This document shows, in pieces, positions 41,911-50,945 of a stretch of DNA of 64,000 nt. The stretch is from Accumulibacter sp. (lineage in GTDB: Bacteria; Pseudomonadota; Gammaproteobacteria; Burkholderiales; Rhodocyclaceae), in NCBI RefSeq assembly GCF_029255285.1, contig NZ_JAPUVI010000086.1:1-64000 (forward strand), in the 5' to 3' direction. The position numbers and the translations under genes were made by a program. A model generated the notes under the pieces. The model made no database searches. It had not been told where the DNA came from and worked only from the letters and a program-made list of their open reading frames with translations. How positions within the stretch are numbered: the first letter of the stretch is position 1; each line of letters begins with the position of its first letter.

Positions 41911-43095
41911 ATGAGAGAGTTTTCGCGCATCAAACGCTTGCCACCCTACGTCTTCAGCATTACCAGCGAGCTGAAGATGGCTGCCCGTCGGCGCGGCGAG
42001 GACATCATCGACATGAGCATGGGGAATCCCGACGGACCGACCCCGCAGCACATCACCGACAAGCTGGTCGAGGCGGCACTGCGCGAGAATACGCATGGTT
42101 ATTCGATCTCGAAGGGGATTCCGCGGCTGCGCAAGGCGATCTGCGACTGGTATCAACGGCGCTACGACGTGAGCTTCGACCCGGAAAGCGAAGCCGTGGT
42201 GACGATCGGTTCGAAGGAAGGACTCGCGCACCTGATGCTGGCCACGCTCGATCGCGGCGACACGGTGCTGGTGCCGAATCCTTCTTACCCGATTCACATC
42301 TACGGGGCGATCATCGCGGGGGCCGACATCCGCTCGGTCCGCATGACGCCCGACGTCGATTTTTTCGAGGAAGTCGAGCGCGCAATCCGCGAGTCGATTC
42401 CCAAGCCGAAGATGATGATCCTCGGTTTCCCGAGCAACCCGACGGCGCGCTGCGTCGACCTCGGTTTCTTCGAGCGTATCGTTGCCCTGGCCCGCCAGCA
42501 CGACATTCTGGTGGTGCACGACCTGGCTTACGCCGACATCTGCTTCGACGGCTACCAGGCGCCGTCGATCATGCAGGTCGCCGGGGCTCGCGAGGTTGCC
42601 GTCGAATTCTTCACCATGTCCAAGAGCTACAACATGGCCGGTTGGCGTGTTGGCTACATGGTCGGCAACCGGGAGTTGTGTCACGCGCTGGTGCGCATCA
42701 AGAGTTACCACGACTACGGAACCTTCACGCCGATCCAGGTCGCTTCGGTGATTGCGCTCGACGGTCCTCAGCAATGCGTCGAGGAAGTGCGCCAACTGTA
42801 CCAGGGAAGGCGCAACGTACTCGCCAAGGGGCTGCATGAGGCCGGCTGGATGGTCGAAGTACCGAAGGCGTCGATGTACATCTGGGCGAAAATCCCCGCC
42901 GCCTACCTGCAGATGGGGTCTCTCGAATTTGCCAAGAAACTGTTGACCGATGCCAAGGTGGCCGTCTCGCCCGGTGTCGGTTTCGGCGAGTATGGCGACG
43001 ATCACGTCCGCTTCGCGCTGATCGAGAACGAAGAGCGTACGCGGCAAGCGGTACGGGGAATCAAGGACATGTTCAGAAAGGACGGGCTGCTCTAG
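41911..43095 (+). CDS. alaC: Alanine transaminase AlaC
   Basis: The 394-residue fold type I PLP aminotransferase has the PLP lysine in [26 protein letters not shown] and H-D-L-A-Y-A-D-I are also present, matching AlaC. It transfers amino groups between glutamate and pyruvate, making alanine. The first 34 codons of the longer frame (from 41809) look non-coding, and the family start [12 protein letters not shown] is at 41911. It is followed four bases later by alaA and then hom. Confidence 0.9.
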   Translation: MREFSRIKRLPPYVFSITSELKMAARRRGEDIIDMSMGNPDGPTPQHITDKLVEAALRENTHGYSISKGIPRLRKAICDWYQRRYDVSFDPESEAVVTIGSKEGLAHLMLATLDRGDTVLVPNPSYPIHIYGAIIAGADIRSVRMTPDVDFFEEVERAIRESIPKPKMMILGFPSNPTARCVDLGFFERIVALARQHDILVVHDLAYADICFDGYQAPSIMQVAGAREVAVEFFTMSKSYNMAGWRVGYMVGNRELCHALVRIKSYHDYGTFTPIQVASVIALDGPQQCVEEVRQLYQGRRNVLAKGLHEAGWMVEVPKASMYIWAKIPAAYLQMGSLEFAKKLLTDAKVAVSPGVGFGEYGDDHVRFALIENEERTRQAVRGIKDMFRKDGLL

Positions 43096-43099
43096 GCTC

Positions 43100-44338
43100 A
43101 TGGCGATGAAACCGATACTCAAGTCCACCAAACTCGACAACGTCTGCTACGACATTCGCGGCGCCGTGCTGCAGAAGGCCAAGCAAATGGAAGACGAGGG
43201 TCACCACATCGTCAAGCTCAATATCGGCAACCTGGCCGCTTTCGGTTTCGAGGCGCCGGAAGAAATCCAGCTCGACATGATCCGCAACCTGCCGAACGCC
43301 GCGGGCTACTCGGATTCGAAAGGAATCTTCTCGGCCCGCAAGGCGGTGATGCATTACACGCAGCAGAAGCACATCAAGGGCGTCACGCTGGAGGACATCT
43401 ATATCGGTAACGGTGTCTCCGAGCTGATCGTGATGGCCATGAACGCGCTGCTCAATGCCGGCGATGAAGTGCTGGTACCGGCACCCGACTATCCGTTGTG
43501 GACCGCGGCGGTGAGCCTGTCGGGCGGCACGCCTTGCCACTACCTGTGCGACGAGGCAAACGAATGGCTGCCCGATCTCGACGATCTGCGCGCCAAGATC
43601 ACGCCGCGCACACGCGCCCTGGTGGTGATCAATCCCAACAACCCGACCGGCGCCTTGTATCCCCCGAGCGTGCTGCGCGAGATGGTCGCCATCGCGCGCC
43701 AGCATGGACTGATCCTCTACGCCGACGAGGTCTACGACAAGGTGCTCTACGACGGTGCAACGCATACGGCAATCGCTTCGCTGTCCGACGACGTACTGAC
43801 GGTGACCTTCAACGGTTTGTCCAAGAACTACCGCTCGTGCGGCTATCGCGCGGGCTGGATGGTCGTTTCCGGAGACCTGCGCGACGCCCGCGACTATGTC
43901 GAGGGGCTGGACATCCTGGCGTCGATGCGCCTGTGCTCCAACGTTCCGGCACAGCACGCGATTCAGACGGCGCTCGGCGGCTACCAGAGCATCGACGACC
44001 TCATCGCGCCGGGCGGCCGCATGTGCCGCCAGCGTGACCTGGCGCACGCCTTGATCACGGCGATTCCCGGCGTCACCTGCGTCAAGCCCAAGGCCGCCCT
44101 GTACATGTTTCCGCGCCTCGACCGGCGACTCTACCCGATCGACAACGACCAGGATTTCATCGCCGAGCTGCTGCAGGAGGAGCGCGTGCTGCTGGTTCAG
44201 GGCAGCGGCTTCAACTGGCCAGAGCCGGACCACTTTCGCCTCGTCTTCCTGCCCTACGAGGACGACCTGCGTGACGCCATCGGCCGCATCGCGCGTTTCC
44301 TCGCCACCTATCGCAAACGCTTCGGGGCGCCAAGCTAG
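43100..44338 (+). CDS. alaA: Alanine transaminase AlaA-type aminotransferase
   Basis: The 412-residue PLP enzyme is close to E. coli AlaA along its whole length. Shared segments include N-V-C-Y-D-I-R-G, Y-I-G-N-G-V-S-E-L-I-V, A-P-D-Y-P-L-W-T-A-A-V-S-L-S, N-P-N-N-P-T-G-A and L-A-S-M-R-L-C. The PLP lysine lies in N-G-L-S-K-N-Y-R. It makes alanine from pyruvate. The ATG at 43100 starts four bases after alaC; an ATG two codons later fits E. coli AlaA slightly better. Two alanine transaminases in tandem imply co-regulation. Confidence 0.88.
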   Translation: MAMKPILKSTKLDNVCYDIRGAVLQKAKQMEDEGHHIVKLNIGNLAAFGFEAPEEIQLDMIRNLPNAAGYSDSKGIFSARKAVMHYTQQKHIKGVTLEDIYIGNGVSELIVMAMNALLNAGDEVLVPAPDYPLWTAAVSLSGGTPCHYLCDEANEWLPDLDDLRAKITPRTRALVVINPNNPTGALYPPSVLREMVAIARQHGLILYADEVYDKVLYDGATHTAIASLSDDVLTVTFNGLSKNYRSCGYRAGWMVVSGDLRDARDYVEGLDILASMRLCSNVPAQHAIQTALGGYQSIDDLIAPGGRMCRQRDLAHALITAIPGVTCVKPKAALYMFPRLDRRLYPIDNDQDFIAELLQEERVLLVQGSGFNWPEPDHFRLVFLPYEDDLRDAIGRIARFLATYRKRFGAPS

Positions 44339-44410
44339 AGGCCGGCCGCAGGCCTGACTGACGGCCGCCAGCCCCCATCGCCCTCCACAACCTTAAGCGC
44401 ACACTGCCCT

Positions 44411-45721
44411 ATGAAACCCATCAACGTTGGACTGCTCGGCCTCGGCACCGTCGGCGGAGGAACCTACTCCGTACTCAGGCGCAACGCCCAGGAAATCACT
44501 CGTCGAGCCGGCCGGCCGATCGCCGTGAGCGTCGTCGCCGACCGCAAGCTGGCGCGCATTCGCGAGCTGACTGGCGGCAGTTGCCGGGCCACCGACGATC
44601 CCTTTGCCGTCGTCGCCGACCCGGAAGTCGACATCGTCGTCGAGTTGATCGGTGGCGACGACGTGGCCAAGACGCTGGTCATGCAGGCGATCGAGCATGG
44701 CAAACATGTCGTCACCGCCAACAAGGCCCTGCTCGCCAAGCACGGCAACGAGATTTTCGCCGCCGCGCAGAAGCGGGGCGTCATGGTCGCCTTCGAGGCC
44801 GCCGTCGCCGGCGGCATCCCGATCATCAAGGCCTTACGCGAGGGGCTGACGGCCAACCGCATCGAGTGGATCGCCGGCATCATCAACGGCACGACGAACT
44901 TCATCCTGTCCGAGATGCGTGACAAGGGGCTGTCCTTTGCCACGGTGTTGGCGGAGGCGCAGCGTCTCGGCTACGCGGAGGCCGATCCGACCTTCGACGT
45001 CGAGGGGGTGGACGCCGCGCACAAGCTGTCGATCATGTCGGCGATCGCCTTCGGCAACTCGATGAGCTTCGACCAGGCTTTCATCGAAGGCATCAGCCGG
45101 CTCGATGCGGCCGACATCCGCTACGCCGAGCAACTCGGCTACCGCATCAAGCTGCTTGGCATCACCAAGCGCACCGCCGAAGGCGTCGAACTGCGCGTCC
45201 ATCCGACGCTGATTCCCGCCAGGCGGCTGATCGCCAACGTCGAGGGCGCGATGAACGCCGTCCTGGTCAAGGGCGACGCGGTCGGTGCCACGCTCTACTA
45301 CGGCAAGGGAGCCGGCGCCGAACCCACGGCGTCGGCCGTGATCGCCGACCTGGTCGATGTGACGCGGATGCATACCGCCGACCCGGAGCATCGCGTGCCG
45401 CATCTTGCCTTCCAGCCCGACGCGATGGTCGATCTCGCGATCCTGCCAATGGCCGATGTCGTCACGAGCTATTACCTGCGCCTACGCGTCGAGGATCGCC
45501 CCGGCGTTCTTGCCGACGTGACGCGCATCCTTGCCGACGACGGCATTTCGATCGTCGCGATGATCCAGCGCGAGCCGGGGGAAGGCGAAGAACAGACGGA
45601 CATCATCATGCTGACCCACAAGACGCGCGAAAGAAACGTCGATACGGCAATTGCCGGCATCGAAGCCTTGTCGGCGGTCAAGGGACCGATAATTCGCCTG
45701 CGCCTGGAAGATCTGCAGTAA
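44411..45721 (+). CDS. hom: Homoserine dehydrogenase
   Basis: The 436-residue monofunctional enzyme has the N-terminal nucleotide-binding G-L-L-G-L-G-T-V-G-G-G, A-N-K-A-L-L-A, and the catalytic region G-I-I-N-G-T-T-N-F-I-L. A C-terminal ACT domain (L-R-V-E-D-R-P-G-V-L-A-D-V) gives threonine feedback control. It reduces aspartate semialdehyde to homoserine for threonine and methionine. In most Betaproteobacteria thrC follows directly; here 200 nt without a gene and then a convergent histidine kinase gene follow. Confidence 0.96.
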   Translation: MKPINVGLLGLGTVGGGTYSVLRRNAQEITRRAGRPIAVSVVADRKLARIRELTGGSCRATDDPFAVVADPEVDIVVELIGGDDVAKTLVMQAIEHGKHVVTANKALLAKHGNEIFAAAQKRGVMVAFEAAVAGGIPIIKALREGLTANRIEWIAGIINGTTNFILSEMRDKGLSFATVLAEAQRLGYAEADPTFDVEGVDAAHKLSIMSAIAFGNSMSFDQAFIEGISRLDAADIRYAEQLGYRIKLLGITKRTAEGVELRVHPTLIPARRLIANVEGAMNAVLVKGDAVGATLYYGKGAGAEPTASAVIADLVDVTRMHTADPEHRVPHLAFQPDAMVDLAILPMADVVTSYYLRLRVEDRPGVLADVTRILADDGISIVAMIQREPGEGEEQTDIIMLTHKTRERNVDTAIAGIEALSAVKGPIIRLRLEDLQ

Positions 45722-45922
45722 GGCGCTGGCGCACCGAGGGTTTGCCGCAACGCGACCGGTTTCACACCGGCGTCGCGCTTGCCGGACCAAGCACCGCGGT
45801 CGGGACCATGGGAAGCGCCATTCTCGACCGCTCCGGTTTGGGCCGTCTTGGCCAGAGGGTTGCCGCGCCACCCGGGACGCCGGCCGAGGCCAGGCTAAGG
45901 GACCGAATTCACCGACGCCGGC

Positions 45923-47989
45923 TCAGGTTTCGAGGCCGTCGCGCAGGATCTTTTCGATCTTCTCGAAAGCGAAATTCTCGGCATGTTGCCGCAGAAGCTG
46001 CCCAAGCGCCTCGTCCTGCGCCTCCACTCGCGCGATCAACCTGTGGATGCGCTCGACATTCAAGGCGACGACCGCTTCGCCCAGTTCGCGCCGCAATTCT
46101 GATGGCAGCGCCTCGACGTCCGCCCGTTCTGCAACCCGCGACGACCGGTTCACCGTCGCCTCACGCTGGTAACGCACACCCAAGAGCCGCGCCAAGCACG
46201 CGAAGACGTCGGCGCGACGAAATGGCTTGTGCAGAATGTCATCCATGCCCGCCGCCAACATTTCTCCACGCTGCTCGGCGAACACCGAAGCGGTGAGCGC
46301 GACTATCTTGACGTCCTTTCCACCGTCCAGAGCACGGATGCGCCGGGTGGCCTCCAGTCCGTCCATGCCGGGCATGCGTCGGTCCATCCAGATGAAATGG
46401 GGGCGCCACGACTGGAACAACTCGACGCCGCGCAGGCCGTTCTCCGCAGTCTTCACCGGGAACCCTGCTTCTTCCAGCAGCCTGGCAAGCAGCAAGGCGT
46501 TCTCAGGCTGGTCCTCGACAATCAGGATCCGGAACTCCGGCTGGCCTGGCGCCAAGGCGAGAACCTCACCGTCTTCTCCAGGCAAGCCGCTCACTTCGGG
46601 TGCCGACACGGGCTCGATCGGCAGGTCGATAGAGAAGCAACTGCCCTGGCCAATCTCGCTGACGACACGGATTCGGCCGCCCATCAACTCGACGAACTGA
46701 CGTGTAATCGCCAATCCGAGGCCGGTTCCACTGTGCACCGACGCCTGGCCCGCCTGTACGAACGGTTCGAAGATCATCGCCTGTTCCGCCAACGCGATAC
46801 CCGGGCCGCTATCCACCACATCGATGCGCAGGCGGCGACCGTCTGCGCCGCCAGTGGCATCCAGCCGCAGCGTGACCCCACCCTGCTCGGTAAACTTGAT
46901 GGCGTTACCGAGCAGGTTGACCAGCACCTGCCGCAACCGGACTTCGTCGCCCCGAATGTGCGGTGCCACCGGCCCGCGACGTTCCAGGCGCAGATCGAGA
47001 CTCTTTTCGCGTGCGCGCTGCCCCATCATGGCAACGACATCGTTCACCGCCGAGTCGAAGTCAAATGGCGCCACCTCCAAAACGATGCGGCCAGCCTCGA
47101 TCTTGGCCATGTCGAGGATGTCGTTGATCAGGCGCAGCAGGTGTTCACCACTGCGGTTGATGATGTCCAGATGTTCCCGGTCGCGACCGGTGATGACGGC
47201 TTCCCGGCACATCAGCACCGAGAAGCCGAGGATGGAGTTGAGCGGCGTGCGCAGTTCGTGGCTCATGTTGGCCAGGAAGGTGCTCTTGGCCCGGTTGGCC
47301 GTCTCGGCCAACTCTTTGGCATGCTCCAGTTCGGCCGTGCGAACCGCCACCAGTTCCTCGAGGTGATTGCGATAGCTTTGCAACTCCAGTTCCGCACGCT
47401 TGCGTTCGGCGAGTTCGAGCGTCAGCTTCCGGTTGAGGTCGGACAACTCGGCGGTACGCGACTTGATGGTCTGTTCCTGGCGTTCGTAGAGCAGCGCATT
47501 GCGCAACACCAGAGCCAGAATGGTCGACAAAGGCCCAATCAAGGTCGTCGTGGCCGCCAGTTCAGCCTCCTCGGGCAAGCCGAGCAGGAGCAGCCCTCCG
47601 ACGTGGTGAGTACCGACCATCAAGGGCATGGCCATCGTCAGACCCATTCCTTCATCGAGCAGGATGCGCGCCGCTTCCGAAGAGTCGCCGGGACGCCACA
47701 CTTCGACGGCCGGCATGCCCCGGACCATGCCGCATAGGCGGCGAAATCCCGCCGCATCACCGACCGGTTTACGGCGCTTCGGATCGACGCTGACGATCCG
47801 GTAGTCGCTCGCTGCCGAATCGTTGTCGAACTGGATCAACAGCACGCTGCGAGCGGCGGTCATCGCACGTAGTTCCTTGGTCAAATAGCTGCCCGTATTG
47901 CCAGGGTTGTCCGCACGGTCGAGAACGTTGCTCAGAACGTCGATGGTCATGAACGACAGGGCGGGATCGTTGAAAGCGTCCCTGGTCAT
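45923..47989 (-). CDS. Cytoplasmic hybrid histidine kinase (GAF-like, HisKA, HATPase, REC), last gene of the corrinoid operon
   Basis: The 688-residue protein has no membrane helix. A GAF-like sensor region (about 25-165) is followed by a coiled coil (170-235). The HisKA box [10 protein letters not shown] carries phospho-acceptor His244. The ATPase has [16 protein letters not shown] and G-T-G-L-G-L. A receiver domain has Asp536 in [10 protein letters not shown]. The last 80 residues are helical without a clear HPt His. I chose the ATG at 47989, which overlaps the DUF1638 stop (ATGA); a GTG at 48004 is possible. No response regulator is adjacent. Being coupled to corrinoid genes suggests it senses their state. 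Confidence 0.9.
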   Translation of the reverse strand: MTRDAFNDPALSFMTIDVLSNVLDRADNPGNTGSYLTKELRAMTAARSVLLIQFDNDSAASDYRIVSVDPKRRKPVGDAAGFRRLCGMVRGMPAVEVWRPGDSSEAARILLDEGMGLTMAMPLMVGTHHVGGLLLLGLPEEAELAATTTLIGPLSTILALVLRNALLYERQEQTIKSRTAELSDLNRKLTLELAERKRAELELQSYRNHLEELVAVRTAELEHAKELAETANRAKSTFLANMSHELRTPLNSILGFSVLMCREAVITGRDREHLDIINRSGEHLLRLINDILDMAKIEAGRIVLEVAPFDFDSAVNDVVAMMGQRAREKSLDLRLERRGPVAPHIRGDEVRLRQVLVNLLGNAIKFTEQGGVTLRLDATGGADGRRLRIDVVDSGPGIALAEQAMIFEPFVQAGQASVHSGTGLGLAITRQFVELMGGRIRVVSEIGQGSCFSIDLPIEPVSAPEVSGLPGEDGEVLALAPGQPEFRILIVEDQPENALLLARLLEEAGFPVKTAENGLRGVELFQSWRPHFIWMDRRMPGMDGLEATRRIRALDGGKDVKIVALTASVFAEQRGEMLAAGMDDILHKPFRRADVFACLARLLGVRYQREATVNRSSRVAERADVEALPSELRRELGEAVVALNVERIHRLIARVEAQDEALGQLLRQHAENFAFEKIEKILRDGLET

Positions 47990-48597
47990 CCCGCTATCGC
48001 CCACTCATCGAGCCGCCCCATCGCCTCGCTGATCGCGCTGTGCAGGCAATCGAGCGGTGTGGCACGTGACTCCCATGGCAGACCGCAATAGTCCGCAATC
48101 GCCCGCAGCTTCTCTTGCGGCACGGACAGCAAGCCAGTATCGAGATAGACGATCAGGCGATGCAAGTCGCCCATCAGCCCTCTGGCATTGGCCCGATCGA
48201 GACCCAACTCGTTCGCGAAGAAGCGCTCGCCTCGCTGCGCCCATTCCGGCAGCAGGAAGTAGGCACCGTCGCGCGCGTCCCGCCGGTAGCGTTCGCGGCC
48301 GAGCAGCAGTTCGGCACAGTTGGCTCCCTTGGTCAGCACGACGCCGGGTTGCGCCGCAAGCTGCCGCATCCCGACGTAGCAGTCGCCATAAACCAGGACC
48401 ACCCCTCGCCCGGTCCTCCGTTCCTCCTCGACGATCGCTTCCAGTTGCTCACCGAGTCTAGCCGGACAAACGTGCAACATGGAGCGCACGACGCGAATCC
48501 GTAGCGCGGGCCAGTGGATCTGCCAGAGCGCCTCGACCTCGGCCGCGAACACCGAGCATACGACCAGCGTCGGTGGACAAGGCCCGCATCCGGTCAC
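47986..48597 (-). CDS. DUF1638 protein in the corrinoid/histidine kinase operon
   Basis: The 203-residue protein fits DUF1638. It has a conserved C-x(n)-E-V start ([10 protein letters not shown]), then [21 protein letters not shown], and [10 protein letters not shown]. The conserved Cys and His residues (H-V-C-P, G-D-C, N-C-A-E) could bind metal or corrinoid. The function is unknown, but the family tends to occur beside corrinoid methyltransferase genes. It overlaps both neighbours by four bases, so it is produced together with them. Confidence 0.82.
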   Translation of the reverse strand: MTGCGPCPPTLVVCSVFAAEVEALWQIHWPALRIRVVRSMLHVCPARLGEQLEAIVEEERRTGRGVVLVYGDCYVGMRQLAAQPGVVLTKGANCAELLLGRERYRRDARDGAYFLLPEWAQRGERFFANELGLDRANARGLMGDLHRLIVYLDTGLLSVPQEKLRAIADYCGLPWESRATPLDCLHSAISEAMGRLDEWAIAG

Positions 48598-49619
48598 CGG
48601 CGATCCCCAGCAAATTCCTCCACCGATTTCCGGAAGGCGTGAATGTTGGCCGGAGGCGTATCGATGTACATGTCACCTTTGCAACTGGCCAGAATGAAGC
48701 GCGGGTCGTCGCGCCGATTCTCCAGTGTCTTGCGGCACACCGCTTCGACATCCGCTGCCGCGGCTCGCCGCATCCACGGTGACGCGGGCCCGCTGAGCAG
48801 AATGGAGTCTGCGCCAAGAAGCCGGCGCGCCCGTTTCAGGTTGTCGCCCTGCGCGAGCACGAAACCGGCGACGGAAGGCAAACCCGACAAAACATCCAGG
48901 TTGGCCACGAGGGGAAATTCCAAATGGTGCAGGACGACCGGCCCATGAACTCGCGCCAAGGTATCAACCAGCACGGGCCGCGAAAACTCCTGCAATATCT
49001 CGCGGGTGACGAAACCTGGCGAAGCGAAGCCGATTGTCCACACGACAAAGGCAGCGCCATCGGCGAAGCAGCGGTTGGCCAGGTCCGCGGCGAAGGGAGT
49101 CACTCGCTGCATGATCGCCTCAGCCGCTGGACGATCGAACAGCAAGGTTTCCAGCCAGGCATCCAGACCCATTACCAGCCCGGGAATGTCGATTGGCGCG
49201 ACGAGAAGCACGGCTACCGGCACTTCGCGCCCGTGTTCGGCGACCACGCGCCGCAACGCCTCCCGCAGGTACGACAGACGCGGATGCCGGTCCGGATCGG
49301 GAAGCGGCAAACCTTTCCATTCGGAGGCCGCCTCGATGGCTGGGGTCGACACCACGGGCGGTCCCTTGTCGAAATAGCGGGCCTTGCTGCCGAATGCCTC
49401 GCCGATCGCGGCGACGATCACGGGGCCGAACAATATGTCCGGGGCAAAGGTTTCGCGTACCGCCGTCTGCCCGCGAGCATAAGCCGCCGGGTCATTGTAA
49501 TGCTCCTCCAGGGAGCAGCCGGTCAAAGCCGCGCTGTACTGGCTCAACGGCATGGTGAACATTCGCCGGTCGGCCATTTCACCCGCCAACAGGCATTGCA
49601 GGCGCTGGAGGCTGTTCAC
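48594..49619 (-). CDS. UroD/MtaA/CmuA family methyltransferase-like protein, atypical metal site
   Basis: The 341-residue TIM-barrel protein belongs to the uroporphyrinogen decarboxylase superfamily, in the branch of MtaA/MtbA/CmuA enzymes that move methyl groups between corrinoid proteins and thiols. Conserved parts are R-M-F-T-M-P, P-D-I-L-F-G-P, K-G-L-P-L-P-D, and the C-terminal F-I-L-A-S-C...T-P-P-A-N-I-H-A-F. In MtaA-type enzymes zinc is bound by H-x-C plus a later Cys. Here the first motif reads L-H-H-L, so the Cys is Leu, while the later Cys is kept. Catalysis may differ, or the protein may only bind its corrinoid partner. It overlaps both neighbouring genes by four bases. Confidence 0.85.
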   Translation of the reverse strand: MNSLQRLQCLLAGEMADRRMFTMPLSQYSAALTGCSLEEHYNDPAAYARGQTAVRETFAPDILFGPVIVAAIGEAFGSKARYFDKGPPVVSTPAIEAASEWKGLPLPDPDRHPRLSYLREALRRVVAEHGREVPVAVLLVAPIDIPGLVMGLDAWLETLLFDRPAAEAIMQRVTPFAADLANRCFADGAAFVVWTIGFASPGFVTREILQEFSRPVLVDTLARVHGPVVLHHLEFPLVANLDVLSGLPSVAGFVLAQGDNLKRARRLLGADSILLSGPASPWMRRAAAADVEAVCRKTLENRRDDPRFILASCKGDMYIDTPPANIHAFRKSVEEFAGDRR

Positions 49620-50335
49620 CGGGCGTCCTCGAAGCGTTCGCCGCGCGCCCAGAGCTCCGCGAAAAGATGGGGCGCTTCGAGCATGTCCGGCGCGGTGCCA
49701 TCTCCCCCCACCTCATCGCACAGCCCGTCGGCAACGAGAAACACGGCGCCGCCCACCGCCAGTTGAATGCGACCGGACAGCCCTCGGGCGTCGAGCTCAC
49801 GCCGGACTTCCTTGATGTTCAGTGCCGTCGTCACGGTCATCGCCGACACGCCGATGACCCGCGCGCCAATCTCGATCGCCTTGTCTACGAACTCGGCCGC
49901 CGGCACATCGTTGCCCAGATCGCAAACGACCCACCCGCTGGAGCGCAGCATCGTCGCCACCATGCGGCGACCCAGGGCATGGAAGTCTTCCTCCGCGTTG
50001 CCGAGAACCACCGGCCCTTTGGCCGTTCTTTGTTCGCTGTTCTGCGCGAACGATCCGGCGGACTTGGTCAACATGTCTTCGGCCACCTTGGCCGCGACAT
50101 AGGCTTGAGCCAGCGAAAAGCGTTCCGAGTTGATACCGCGACCGATTCTTTTCAGGGCCGGCTCGAGAAGATCCTTGTACGCCGCGGCATAACCGTGTCG
50201 CGCAGCCCAGTAGTCGAGCAATTGTCCAGCCCGTTCGCGATCGGCGCGGCTGATTGCGGCCACCAAGGCCCGCCGAATGTTCAGATCGGAAAGCTCGCCG
50301 TCCGGGTGCTCGCCTGGTGTCATCTCGACGTCCAC
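49616..50335 (-). CDS. Corrinoid (B12)-binding protein, MtaC/MtbC-like
   Basis: The 239-residue protein has the usual two modules. A helical cap domain (about 20-95) carries L-L-E-P-A-L-K-R-I-G. The Rossmann-like B12 domain has the base-off ligand motif D117-x-H119-x-x-G122, followed by V-I-G-V-S-A-M-T and L-A-V-G-G-A. His119 should coordinate cobalt. Such proteins carry methyl groups in corrinoid-dependent methyltransfer. It is the first gene of a four-gene overlapping operon with a UroD-like methyltransferase, DUF1638 and a hybrid histidine kinase. No reductive activase (RamA) or substrate-specific methyltransferase (MttB type) is present nearby. Regulation is not visible; I found no B12 riboswitch upstream. 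Confidence 0.9.
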   Translation of the reverse strand: MDVEMTPGEHPDGELSDLNIRRALVAAISRADRERAGQLLDYWAARHGYAAAYKDLLEPALKRIGRGINSERFSLAQAYVAAKVAEDMLTKSAGSFAQNSEQRTAKGPVVLGNAEEDFHALGRRMVATMLRSSGWVVCDLGNDVPAAEFVDKAIEIGARVIGVSAMTVTTALNIKEVRRELDARGLSGRIQLAVGGAVFLVADGLCDEVGGDGTAPDMLEAPHLFAELWARGERFEDAR

Positions 50336-50945
50336 CTATACTATCCGGACACGCCGCGGATCGCGATCGGTGCTAGGCCGACGTTGCCTGCGAGCTGCCG
50401 AGCGCGCGTCCTGGCCGACTGGAGAGCGCGATATCGGCCGCTGGGGTGCCTGGGAGGGATCATTTCACCGCGCTGCGCGGCGTCGATGCGTGTACGCTCG
50501 CATTGAGCCATTGCTACATTGCTACATTGCTAATGTTGGTGCTCCGGTCGTCGGAGCGTTCGTGTGGCATCGTGGGCCCCACTATTCTTGATGCTCGGGA
50601 TGGATGCCAAGCCCATCCGTCAGGCTGTTTCCCTGGCAAATGGTGGCGATCCGGTCACCCGCTGACTGGGCAGGATTCCAAGCAGCGTATAGTTCGTATT
50701 ACATTCTCGACTGAGCAATTGATACCCATGCGAAACCATCGGTGCTGCCTTCGCTTTTCGCTTCACTCATTGAGAGTTGATAGCTTGCCTGTCCGATCGT
50801 CACTCCGGAAGCGCCGGTGTTTGCGCGCCCACGACAGTCGACCCGCCGCGTGCCGAGTCGGACATGCTCCGGAACTTCGGTCTAGCCATGGCCTGACCGC
50901 CGGTACAAGCCGGCGCCGACTCCCTTGCTTCCGCAGGAGGCCCCA
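50336..50945. other. Gene-poor divergent intergenic region (610 nt)
   Basis: The long open frames here on the plus strand have no domain, a Cys/Arg-rich composition and no good start, and are not supported. The region must hold the promoters of the corrinoid operon and of the caspase-like gene. Its only clear structure is a short tandem repeat at 50508-50535. Composition is slightly less GC-rich than in the flanking genes. Confidence 0.5.
50508..50535. repeat. Short tandem repeat (ATTGCTAC, almost three copies)
   Basis: The eight-base unit ATTGCTAC occurs twice and is followed by ATTGCTAA. It lies between the corrinoid operon and the caspase-like gene and could be a regulatory repeat or a slippage-prone tract. 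Confidence 0.6.

Noticed and set aside
50336-50700. A cobalamin riboswitch upstream of the corrinoid operon
   Set aside because: I looked for the conserved B12-box core and flanking conserved elements on the minus strand and did not find them.
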